Below are positions 31,925 through 39,404 of a stretch of DNA of 43,270 bases, one piece after another (position 1 is the first letter of the stretch; the number at the start of each line of letters is the position of its first letter). Below the pieces are notes generated by a model. That model did not search any database, had not been told where the DNA came from, and saw nothing but the letters and a program-made list of their open reading frames with translations. This stretch comes from Hominisplanchenecus murintestinalis (GTDB taxonomy: Bacteria > Bacillota > Clostridia > Lachnospirales > Lachnospiraceae): the NCBI GenBank assembly GCA_004793585.1, contig SRZB01000028.1:1-43270 (forward strand), read 5' to 3'. The translations under genes were made by a program, and so were the position numbers.

Positions 31925-32549
31925 ATGGAAAATATTGCTTACGACATTGATAATTTTGATTCCGATACTTGTCGGATGCATATTGTGGAACAGGCTTCCC
32001 GATACGATTGCCACCAGTTTTGGGGTGGATAGTGCGGCAAATGGGTGGAACAGCAAGCTTTTTGCTGTATTGGGTATTCCTGCCATGATAGCAGTGGTGC
32101 ATTTGTTTTGCCTGGTTGTTATGTCTGCGGATCCGAAACAGAAAAATATCGGGAAAAAGCCGCTGGGGATTTTCTTTTGGATATTACCGTGTACTTCATT
32201 GCTGATAAGTACAGTAATATATGGAAATGCTATGGATGTGAAGATGGATGTAGGGTTTCTGGTATGCTTGTTTCTGGGCGTTCTTTTTGTTATGATGGGA
32301 AATATACTTCCCAAAGCGGGGCAGAACTATTCGTTTGGCATTAAGCTGCCTTGGACGCTGAACGATTCGGAAAACTGGAAACATACGAACCGGTTTGGCG
32401 GCTGGTGTATGGTGATTGCCGGGATTGTTATTATAGTTACTTCGCTGTGGCATAACCCTTGGTTTTTCTTTGGGGTTGTGTTCGCCGCAGCGGCGGCTCC
32501 AATGTTTTATTCTTATATTTATGAGAAACGTCATGGCAGGGAAAAATGA
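31908..32549 (+). CDS. sdpI: SdpI-family membrane protein (DUF1648 + SdpI domains)
   Basis: A 213-residue polytopic membrane protein with about six helices. The N-terminal DUF1648 part holds WNRLPDTIATSFGVDSAANGW; the SdpI part holds GNILPKAGQNYSFGIKLPWTLNDSENWKHTNRFGG, the family signature. Bacillus SdpI protects against the SDP cannibalism peptide and signals through SdpR. No sdpABC toxin genes are present here, so it may give immunity to a foreign toxin or act as a sensor. ATG 31908 is 8 nt after AGGAGG. Confidence 0.88.
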   Translation: MLRQNKWKILLTTLIILIPILVGCILWNRLPDTIATSFGVDSAANGWNSKLFAVLGIPAMIAVVHLFCLVVMSADPKQKNIGKKPLGIFFWILPCTSLLISTVIYGNAMDVKMDVGFLVCLFLGVLFVMMGNILPKAGQNYSFGIKLPWTLNDSENWKHTNRFGGWCMVIAGIVIIVTSLWHNPWFFFGVVFAAAAAPMFYSYIYEKRHGREK

Positions 32550-32576
32550 TATTTGTGAGAGGAGAAGCAGAAGAAT

Positions 32577-33452
32577 ATGGAAGCGGTTAGGACAATTTCT
32601 TTGACGAAATATTATGGAAAGTCGAGGGGAATTAAGGACATTAATCTGTCGGTGCCGGAGGGGGATTTTTTCGGGTTCATCGGTCCGAATGGGGCGGGGA
32701 AAAGCACAACGATCCGCACGCTTTTGGGGCTGATTTCACCTAGTAGCGGAACAGCGGAGATTTTCGGACAGGATATCCGTGGACATAAGGATAAAATTTT
32801 GTCAGGCATCGGCTATATGCCATCGGAAGCTAATTTTTATCCCGCTATGAAAGTGCGGGAGGTTATAAGATTTTCAGCGGAGCTTAGAGGGCGGGACTGC
32901 AGTGTGGAAGCGGCGCGGCTCTGCGAACGACTGGAGCTGGACACAGGGAAGAAAATCGGTGCGCTTTCTCTGGGGAACCGCAAAAAAGTATCGATTGTCT
33001 GTGCGTTGCAGCACCAGCCGAAGCTTTGTATTTTTGATGAGCCTACCAGCGGTCTTGATCCGCTGATGCAGCGTGAATTTTACGCTATCCTGGAAGAGCG
33101 CAATGCACAAGGGGCTACCATTTTCCTGTCGTCGCATGTTCTTTCGGAAGTACAACGGCACTGCAGGCATGCTGCTGTGATCCGTGAGGGAGAGATTTTA
33201 GTTGTGGACAGCATGGAGCATCTGGGCAAAACCCGTGCAAAGAGAGTGACGCTCAGGGGAGTTGACGCGCCGCCTGCGCTTGAGGGTATCCGGGATGTAA
33301 AGAAGGGCGGCGATGCGGTGAATTTCCTGTACAGCGGCAGCCCTGAGGTGCTTTTGAATGCCCTGGCGGCGCTTCCGTTGACGGATGTTACTATAACCGA
33401 ACCGGATTTAGAAGAAATTTTCATGCACTACTATAGAGAGGGGGAAAAGTGA
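32577..33452 (+). CDS. ABC-2 type transporter ATP-binding protein
   Basis: A 291-residue ATPase with Walker A GPNGAGKST, Q-loop IGYMPSEANFYP, a signature LSLGNRKK (a variant of LSGGQ seen in many ABC-2 exporters), Walker B CIFDEPTSGLD and switch histidine LSSHVLSE. A C-terminal extension after residue 210 is typical of drug/lantibiotic exporters. The permease starts 1 nt after its stop. Located 27 nt after sdpI, it is probably in the same operon, so SdpR may control it. Confidence 0.9.
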   Translation: MEAVRTISLTKYYGKSRGIKDINLSVPEGDFFGFIGPNGAGKSTTIRTLLGLISPSSGTAEIFGQDIRGHKDKILSGIGYMPSEANFYPAMKVREVIRFSAELRGRDCSVEAARLCERLELDTGKKIGALSLGNRKKVSIVCALQHQPKLCIFDEPTSGLDPLMQREFYAILEERNAQGATIFLSSHVLSEVQRHCRHAAVIREGEILVVDSMEHLGKTRAKRVTLRGVDAPPALEGIRDVKKGGDAVNFLYSGSPEVLLNALAALPLTDVTITEPDLEEIFMHYYREGEK

Positions 33453-33453
33453 T

Positions 33454-34239
33454 ATGGCGGTATTGAAGCATGAGTTAAGACAGGGAAGGAATGCCCTGGT
33501 TATATGGACTGGTATTATTGCTTTTATGTTGGGAGTCTGCGTTTTGATTTATCCTGAAATGAAGAAGCAGATGAGCGAAATCAGCGGGATGTTTGCCGAT
33601 ATGGGGAGCTTTTCAGCCGCTTTTGGAATGGATAAGATTAACTTTGGTGAATTCATTGGCTATTTTGGTGTTGAATGTGGAAATGTGCTCGGACTTGGCG
33701 GTGCCTTCTTTGCAGCTCTTTTGGGCATTTCTGCACTGGCGAAGGAGGAAAAGGAACATACGGCGGAGTTCTTGCTGACGCATCCTGTCAGCCGCGGAAA
33801 AATCGTAGTACAGAAGCTTTGTTCAGTATTCTTGCAGATTGCCGTGCTAAATGTAGTGGTCATAGGTGTTGCAGTGTTATCGGCGTTTTTTGTGGGAGAG
33901 ATGCCGGAGGCAAAGATTTTCGCACTTTTATTTCTTGCATATTTTGTCCTGCAGATTGAAGTTGCGGCTATTTGTTTTGGTATTTCTGCTTTCATTAGCA
34001 GAGGGGGGCTGGGGATTGGCCTGGGGATAGCGGCGCTGTTGTATTTCCTGAACATTATCTCAAATCTGACAGAGAACGCTGAGTTTTTGAAGTATATTAC
34101 GCCTTTCGGATATACAGAAGGGGCTGATATTATTGCAAATGGCAGCATCAACATGGGGTATCTGTCTGTGGGGCTGGTTTTGACGGTTATCGGAATAGGA
34201 ATGGCGTTTTATAGATATAGCAGAAAAGATATTGCATGA
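33454..34239 (+). CDS. ABC-2 type transporter permease
   Basis: A 261-residue membrane protein with six predicted helices (about residues 17-37, 74-95, 118-142, 150-175, 185-205, 237-255). EHTAEFLLTHPVSRGKIVVQKL is a conserved cytoplasmic loop of ABC-2 permeases, likely contacting the ATPase. With the preceding ATPase it forms a simple exporter, probably for a peptide or lipid-active compound. Together with sdpRI it resembles a toxin-defence module (inference). Confidence 0.88.
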   Translation: MAVLKHELRQGRNALVIWTGIIAFMLGVCVLIYPEMKKQMSEISGMFADMGSFSAAFGMDKINFGEFIGYFGVECGNVLGLGGAFFAALLGISALAKEEKEHTAEFLLTHPVSRGKIVVQKLCSVFLQIAVLNVVVIGVAVLSAFFVGEMPEAKIFALLFLAYFVLQIEVAAICFGISAFISRGGLGIGLGIAALLYFLNIISNLTENAEFLKYITPFGYTEGADIIANGSINMGYLSVGLVLTVIGIGMAFYRYSRKDIA

Positions 34240-34247
34240 AATATCCA

Positions 34248-34367
34248 GGCAGTCTTTGTATGTTTTTGAGTCTGTTTGCCGCCGGCACGGTGGTACACGC
34301 TCGGCAAGAGGGCTGTTGCTGATTCAAATCATGAGCGATAAGACTGCCATAGTTTTATCGCTTTTTT
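34248..34367 (+). terminator. Terminator with an upstream long-range pairing
   Basis: AGCGATAA (34334-34341) pairs with TTATCGCT (34355-34362), followed by a T run: a good terminator for the ABC-2 genes. Its loop contains GACTGCC (34342-34348), the exact complement of GGCAGTC (34248-34254) just after the permease stop. TTGCCG/CGGCAA forms another helix between them. I do not recognise the structure as tRNA or riboswitch. Confidence 0.55.
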
Positions 34368-34447
34368 ATATTCAAAAACACAATAAAAATCTGATTATCC
34401 GCTAAAACACAGTATCTATCAGCATTTTCAAGGAAACAAACACATCA

Positions 34448-34468
34448 ATTTACTACTTATTTACTACT
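34448..34468 (-). repeat. Two DR-2-type arm sites for a Tn916-like integrase
   Basis: ATTTACTACT occurs twice, at 34448-34457 and 34459-34468, exactly 11 bp apart, one helical turn. The reverse complement AGTAGTAAAT is the core of the DR-2 site bound by the N-terminal domain of Tn916 integrase. Such sites lie close to the ends of the element. Confidence 0.7.
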
Positions 34469-34568
34469 AACGAATGAGCCTTGATACGCAAGTTTTCCTA
34501 GATATGCAAAGATATGGTACAGCACATCAGTATTGAAACAAGAAAAAATTGAATAACTTATAGACTAT

Positions 34569-34628
34569 GGAACGCCTAAAATGACGTTCCTTTTCTATTT
34601 CCAGCCGTTCTTATTGGACGGCTATTTT
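34569..34628 (+). promoter_or_regulatory. Two tandem attenuator-like hairpins before the surface-protein gene
   Basis: GGAACG (34569-34574) pairs with CGTTCC (34585-34590), followed by TTTT. AGCCGT (34603-34608) pairs with ACGGCT (34618-34623), followed by ATTTT. Both resemble small intrinsic terminators and lie within the leader of the adhesin gene. The rest of 34370-34658 shows the DR-2 sites, two GATAYGCAAG-like repeats, and no gene. Confidence 0.45.
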
Positions 34629-34658
34629 ATTACTCAAAATGAAAGGAGCATTAGATTT

Positions 34659-37600
34659 ATGAAAAAGACATGGAAACGATTGTGTACGGGCTTCTTAGCT
34701 CTTGCGACTGTCGTTACTGCTTTACCGACTACACCCGTTCATGCAGAAAGTAAGCAATACTGGACGGAGTCAAAAGAGCGTGTCGGTATCGTTGAAAAAG
34801 TAATGAATGACGGTTCGATTGGTTCTACCTTTAATGAGGGACATTTGACCGTCGAGGGCGAGGACGCTTACTGTATCGACATTAACACAGACTTTAAGAA
34901 CGGCTACAAGACCAGAGCTGACGCAAGCACCCGTATGAGTGCCGACCAGATAAGTGACGTTGCCTTATCTATCGAATATGTGAAACAGTACACAGACAAC
35001 CACAGCGGAATAAGCAAAAATCACGCCTACCTTTTAAGACAGCTTGTTGTCTGGCAGAGATTGAGCGTACATCTTGGCTGGCAATGTGATAACGTGCGAG
35101 CTTCTTATGATGAAATTCCAAAGGCAACGCAGGACGAAGTTTTTGCTGGTGCAAAAGCCTTTGTCAAAGAGAATAAAGGACGCTATGAATGTGGCGGTTA
35201 TATCTACTCTGGCGAGGGGCAGGAATTAGGGCAATTCTGGGCGAAACTGAATGTCGGAAATGCGAAACTTCAAAAGACTTCCAGTAATGCCAGTATTACA
35301 GACGGTAACGGGAATTACTCTATCGCTGGTGCAACATACGGTGTCTTTGTTGATAAGGACTGCACGAAACAGCTTGCCACCCTTACGACTGATAAAAACG
35401 GAAATACAGATATTGTAGAGGTAACGGCTGGCACAGTCTATATCAAGGAATTATCTGCACCAGCAGGATATAAATTGGATAAGATAATCTATCCATTGAC
35501 AATCAAAGTTGGTGAAACAGCAACCTTGAAAGTATCAGATACACCGAAAGTAACAGACACTTTGATTGAGCTTTTCAAAATAGATATGGAAACACAGAAA
35601 GACAATCCGCAGGGAAACGCTTCTCTAGCAGGTGCGGAATTTACATGGAAGTATTATGCAGGCTTCTATAACAAAGACAATCTCCCTGCCGAAGCTACTC
35701 GTACATGGGTTACAAAGACAATCGCTGAAACAGACAGTAATGGGACAACCCACTACATCACAAAATTAGCGGACGCATACAAGGTATCTGGCGATAACTT
35801 CTATATGCAGGACGGTAAAGCCGTTCTTCCTTTAGGAACACTAACCGTTGAGGAAACAAAAGCTCCAAATGGTTACTTGTTAGACGGTGCATATATGCAG
35901 GCTGGCGATAAGTCCGAACAGATTAAGGGCTTATATGTAACACAGATTACCGAGGACGGCGACCTTGCCGTACTTACTGGAAGTAACCAGTTTTCTGTAT
36001 CAGACAAGGTTATCCGTGGCGGTGTGAAAATTCAGAAACGAGATTTAGAAACGGGCGATACCAAACCACAAGGAAGTGCCACTTTGAAAGATACTGCCTT
36101 TGACATCATTTCCTTAAATGATAATGCGGTACTGGTTGAGGGCAAGCTATACAAGAAAAATGAAGTGGTAAAGACAATCCATACAGACATTGAGGGTGTC
36201 GCTTCTACGTCTGCTGACCTTTTACCTTATGGAAAATTCCGTATCGTTGAGAGTAAAGCTCCAAACGGTTACTTGACAGACGGTGCAAAACCGATTGATT
36301 TTGCAATCACAGAAAACGGCAAAATCGCTGATTTAACCGACGAAGCCCACTCTATCTACAATCAAATTAAGCGTGGGGATATTGAGGGCGTGAAAATCGG
36401 TGCAGGCACACACAAGCGTCTTGCTGATGTTCCCTTTAGGATCACAAGCAAGACGACGGGAGAAAGTCATGTTGTGGTAACTGATGATAACGGGCAGTTC
36501 TCTACTTCTGCTGACTGGGCTTCTCACAAACACAATACCAACGCAGGAAAAACCAGCGAGGACGGTGTATGGTTTGGAATTTCTGAACCAGACGACAGCA
36601 AAGGTGCGTTGCCTTATGATACTTATATCATTGAGGAATTACGCTCTGACAGCAACAAAGGCTTTGAACTTATCCCACCATTTGAAATCGTAGTATCAAG
36701 AAACAATCTTGTGATTGATTTAGGGACTTTGACTGATGAATACGAAAAAGAAATCTCTATCCATACCACAGCGACCAGCAAGGACGGCGAAAAGACAATC
36801 CTTGCAGGGAAAGAGGTTACGATTGTTGATACCGTCAAATTAGACGGACTTACAAAAGGCACAAAATATCGGCTCAAAGGCTGGCAGATGTTAAAGGAAG
36901 AAAACGCCGAGCTTATCATTGACGGAAAGCGTGTAGAAAATGATTATACCTTTATCGCTGATGATGAAGAAATGAAAGTGGAAATTTCCTATACATTCAA
37001 TGCGTCTGCTTTAGGTGGCAAGAACCTTGTTACCTTTGAAGAATTGTATGATTTAAGCAATCCAGACGAACCCGTAAAAGTTGCGGAACACAAAGACATT
37101 GAGGACGACGGACAGACGGTACTTATCACAGAGCGTATCATCAAAATACATACGACTGCTACGGATAAGGACGGCAACAAAGAGATTGAAGCAGGAAAAG
37201 AGGTAACAATCATTGATACCGTAACTTTAGAGGGCTTAGAAGTCGGCACACAGTACAAACTTGTAGGCTGGCAGATGTTGAAAGAAGAAAATGCAGAGCT
37301 TCTTATCAATGAAAAACGTGTGGAAAGTGATTACACCTTTACCGCAGACAGCGAAACTATGAAAGTGGAAGTTGCCTTTACCTTTGACGCTACTTCTCTC
37401 GACGGCAAACAGCTTGTAACTTTTGAGGAATTATACGATTTAAGCAATCCAGACAAGCCGAAGAAAGTTACCGAGCATAAAGACATTGAGGACAAGGGAC
37501 AGACGATTACCTTTAAGGAAAAGCCAGAAGTCCCAGAAGAACCAGAGAAACCCGAAACGCCACAGACACCAGATACACCGCATAAAACAGACAGTCCAAA

Positions 37601-37709
37601 AACTGGCGATAGCACAAACCTTTACGGACTGCTTGCACTTCTTTTGACTTCTGGTGCTGGACTGGCAGGTATCTTCTTCTACAAACGCCGTCAAACGAAG
37701 AAATCATAA
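34659..37709 (+). CDS. Cell-wall-anchored adhesin with thioester-type, SpaA/Cna-B-like and two VaFE repeat domains
   Basis: The 1016-residue protein begins with a signal peptide (1-30). Residues about 45-200 hold YCID (Cys72) and RQLVVW (Gln128), a layout like thioester domains that bind host surfaces covalently. SpaA/Cna-B-like domains follow (about 205-695), with the ELSAPAGYKLD, ETKAPNGYLLDG and ESKAPNGYLTDG signatures. Two near-identical VaFE-type repeats occupy about 696-822 and 824-950, each ending in LVTFEELYDLSNPD. A Pro/Glu linker leads to SPKTGD (979-984), a membrane helix and KRRQTKKS. SPKTG rather than LPXTG matches the (S/P)PXTG motif of clostridial sortases. RBS AAAGGAGC. Confidence 0.88.
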   Translation: MKKTWKRLCTGFLALATVVTALPTTPVHAESKQYWTESKERVGIVEKVMNDGSIGSTFNEGHLTVEGEDAYCIDINTDFKNGYKTRADASTRMSADQISDVALSIEYVKQYTDNHSGISKNHAYLLRQLVVWQRLSVHLGWQCDNVRASYDEIPKATQDEVFAGAKAFVKENKGRYECGGYIYSGEGQELGQFWAKLNVGNAKLQKTSSNASITDGNGNYSIAGATYGVFVDKDCTKQLATLTTDKNGNTDIVEVTAGTVYIKELSAPAGYKLDKIIYPLTIKVGETATLKVSDTPKVTDTLIELFKIDMETQKDNPQGNASLAGAEFTWKYYAGFYNKDNLPAEATRTWVTKTIAETDSNGTTHYITKLADAYKVSGDNFYMQDGKAVLPLGTLTVEETKAPNGYLLDGAYMQAGDKSEQIKGLYVTQITEDGDLAVLTGSNQFSVSDKVIRGGVKIQKRDLETGDTKPQGSATLKDTAFDIISLNDNAVLVEGKLYKKNEVVKTIHTDIEGVASTSADLLPYGKFRIVESKAPNGYLTDGAKPIDFAITENGKIADLTDEAHSIYNQIKRGDIEGVKIGAGTHKRLADVPFRITSKTTGESHVVVTDDNGQFSTSADWASHKHNTNAGKTSEDGVWFGISEPDDSKGALPYDTYIIEELRSDSNKGFELIPPFEIVVSRNNLVIDLGTLTDEYEKEISIHTTATSKDGEKTILAGKEVTIVDTVKLDGLTKGTKYRLKGWQMLKEENAELIIDGKRVENDYTFIADDEEMKVEISYTFNASALGGKNLVTFEELYDLSNPDEPVKVAEHKDIEDDGQTVLITERIIKIHTTATDKDGNKEIEAGKEVTIIDTVTLEGLEVGTQYKLVGWQMLKEENAELLINEKRVESDYTFTADSETMKVEVAFTFDATSLDGKQLVTFEELYDLSNPDKPKKVTEHKDIEDKGQTITFKEKPEVPEEPEKPETPQTPDTPHKTDSPKTGDSTNLYGLLALLLTSGAGLAGIFFYKRRQTKKS

Positions 37710-37721
37710 GGTGGTAACGGT

Positions 37722-37817
37722 ATGAGAAAAGAAAAATCACGTTCTCCGCCGATACCGTGTCGGCAGACTTCCGCTTATTCTGGCTTGTCTGCCAACAACC
37801 TGCAAGAACACGGATAG
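37722..37817 (+). CDS. Small ORF (31 residues) of unknown function
   Basis: ATG 37722 lies 12 nt after the adhesin stop and follows AAGGTGGTAACGG, a moderate ribosome binding site. The peptide is basic at the N-terminus (MRKEKSRSPPIPC) with no membrane segment. It may be a vestigial or regulatory peptide. The remaining 128 nt to Orf23 show nothing further. Confidence 0.3.
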   Translation: MRKEKSRSPPIPCRQTSAYSGLSANNLQEHG

Positions 37818-37945
37818 TCAAGGGTGCGTAAGCATTGATTTTACCCTTTACTATCTGGGGGATTGCTGGTACTTCCCAAACCGCCAGAATAAGAAATCAC
37901 AATCAATCAACTTATCAAAAATAGAAAGAAACGAGGTAAAACAAT

Positions 37946-38272
37946 ATGGAAATGAAATATGTCGTGCCAGATATGGCACAGTCTTTTGGAACTCTTGAAT
38001 TTGCAGGCGAAAGTGAGCCTATCTTTGAAAGAGATAAAAATAACCGCAGGGTCTTAGCCAGACGAAGCTATAACCTTTATTCTGACGTACAGAAAGGCGA
38101 AAATGTGGTGGTGGAAATTCCCGTGCAGGCTGGCGAAAAGAAGTTCAAATATGAACAGAAAGTAAAACTTGTCAATCCGAAGTTATACGGCAGAGGTTAC
38201 GCAATCGGGGATATGGGACATACCGATTATGTGTTGCTTGCTGATGATATTGTAGCAGTTGAAGAAAAGTAA
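37946..38272 (+). CDS. Tn916 Orf23-like protein, YdcP family (DUF961)
   Basis: A 108-residue protein of the DUF961/YdcP family found at the start of the transfer region of Tn916 and ICEBs1. Typical segments are MAQSFGTLEFAGE, RSYNLYSDVQKGENVVVEIP and VKLVNPKLYGRGYAIG. Its role is not established; these proteins are co-transcribed with the relaxase and coupling-protein genes. RBS GAGGTAAAA precedes the ATG. Orf22 follows after 15 nt. Confidence 0.9.
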   Translation: MEMKYVVPDMAQSFGTLEFAGESEPIFERDKNNRRVLARRSYNLYSDVQKGENVVVEIPVQAGEKKFKYEQKVKLVNPKLYGRGYAIGDMGHTDYVLLADDIVAVEEK

Positions 38273-38287
38273 AGGAGTGAAGAATTT

Positions 38288-38671
38288 ATGAGATTATCAA
38301 ACGGGTTTGTCATTGACAAAGAGAAAACATTTGGAGAATTAAAGTTTACAGCGGTGCGTGATGTGTTCTTGCAGAATGAGGACGGGACACCGAGTGCCCA
38401 GCTTAAAAAGCGTATCTATGATTTGAAGTGCAGTCTGCATGGTGGAATTATCCCCGTGTCTGTACCGCCAGAAGTACCGTTAAGGGAATTTCCGTACAAT
38501 GCAGTCGTGGAGCTTGTCAATCCAGTAGCCGATACGGTATCACGAAAAACCTATACGGGTGCAGATGTGGACTGGTATGTAAAAGCAGAGGACATTGTAT
38601 TGAAGAATAAAGGCAATCAGAACGCAGGCAATCCACAGACCCCTACACCGCAGGGACAACCGAAAAAATAG
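38288..38671 (+). CDS. Tn916 Orf22-like protein, YdcP family (DUF961)
   Basis: A 127-residue paralogue of the preceding protein: KTFGELKFTAVRD, KRIYDLKCSLHGGIIPVSVP and AVVELVNPVADTVSRKTYTGADVDWYVKAEDI. The last 20 residues are a Gln/Pro/Asn-rich tail. RBS AAAGGAGTGAAG is strong. In Tn916 Orf22 is followed closely by Orf21; here a cargo gene is inserted between them. Confidence 0.9.
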   Translation: MRLSNGFVIDKEKTFGELKFTAVRDVFLQNEDGTPSAQLKKRIYDLKCSLHGGIIPVSVPPEVPLREFPYNAVVELVNPVADTVSRKTYTGADVDWYVKAEDIVLKNKGNQNAGNPQTPTPQGQPKK

Positions 38672-38691
38672 GCTTGCTGAATAGATTTTCA

Positions 38692-38720
38692 TTGTAGCGG
38701 ATATGTGGAACTGTTATAAT
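38692..38720 (+). promoter_or_regulatory. Promoter of the DUF1697 cargo gene
   Basis: TTGTAG (38692-38697), 17 nt, TATAAT (38715-38720), then ATGGA. The same layout precedes the other cargo gene (42556-42584). Confidence 0.55.
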
Positions 38721-38763
38721 ATGGAATGAAAACAAATTAAATTCATGTAAAGGTAGTGGTGTT

Positions 38764-39303
38764 ATGAAAAGGTATATTGCATTTCTTCGAGGTATAAATA
38801 TCAGCGGAAAAAATAAAATTTCAATGGCAGAACTAAAAAAGAATTTTGAAGAACTTGGTTTCGAGGAAGTTAAAACATACCTAAATAGTGGCAATGTGAT
38901 TTTTTTGAGTGATGAAGAAAATATAGGAAAATTAACAATTCAGATTGAAACCATGATAAAGGAATATTTTGGATTTGATATACCTATCTTTTGTATATCC
39001 AAAGAAGAACTTGAAGATATTTTACAAAATGCTCCTGATTGGTGGGGCAACGAAAATAAAGAAATTTATGACAATTTGATTTTTATTATGCCCCCTGCCA
39101 CGTTTTCTGATGTTTTCAATGAAATTGGAGAACCGAAAGAAGAATTAGAAAAGATAAGAAATTATAAAGATGTTATTTTCTGGTCTTTTAGTCGAAAGGA
39201 TTATCAAAAAACAAATTGGTGGTCTAAGACAGCAAGTACAAATATTAGTGGAAAGCTGACAATAAGAACAGCAAATACAGTTAGAAAACTGGCTAAAATG
39301 TAA
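38764..39303 (+). CDS. DUF1697 family protein (ICE cargo)
   Basis: The 179-residue protein starts MKRYIAFLRGINISGKNKISMAELKKNFEELGFEEVKTYLNSGNVIF, the diagnostic N-terminus of DUF1697. The family is widespread and of unknown function. The C-terminal part holds WSFSRKDYQKTNWWSKTAS. The gene is clearly more AT-rich than the flanking ICE genes, has its own promoter and ends in a terminator shared with the second cargo cassette, so it was probably acquired separately. RBS AAAGGTAGTG. Confidence 0.88.
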   Translation: MKRYIAFLRGINISGKNKISMAELKKNFEELGFEEVKTYLNSGNVIFLSDEENIGKLTIQIETMIKEYFGFDIPIFCISKEELEDILQNAPDWWGNENKEIYDNLIFIMPPATFSDVFNEIGEPKEELEKIRNYKDVIFWSFSRKDYQKTNWWSKTASTNISGKLTIRTANTVRKLAKM

Positions 39304-39344
39304 TTACTTTTTTTACCACAGTTTATATTTCATACCCATACACA

Positions 39345-39384
39345 CAAAGCAGTTAGTCTTAGGATTGACTGCTTTTTTCATACC
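39345..39384 (+). repeat. Conserved 40-bp terminator repeat, copy A
   Basis: AAAGCAGTTAGTC (39346-39358) pairs with GATTGACTGCTTT (39363-39375) around loop TTAG, followed by TTTT. Copy B at 42953-42992 differs at two of 40 positions. Each copy closes an AT-rich cargo gene and precedes the ribosome binding site of a backbone gene. Confidence 0.85.
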
Positions 39385-39404
39385 CAGAAAGGAGTGAGTG
39401 ATTT

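Noticed and set aside
34248-34349. tRNA-like element: 7-bp acceptor-like pairing and a TTCAAAT loop-like sequence
   Set aside because: No D, anticodon and T stems can be formed together and the length (about 100 nt) does not fit a class II tRNA; treated as a terminator-linked structure.
36747-37500. Duplicated segment in the adhesin gene as a mobile element or assembly artefact
   Set aside because: The two copies are diverged in-frame VaFE repeats with coherent domain borders, normal for such adhesins.
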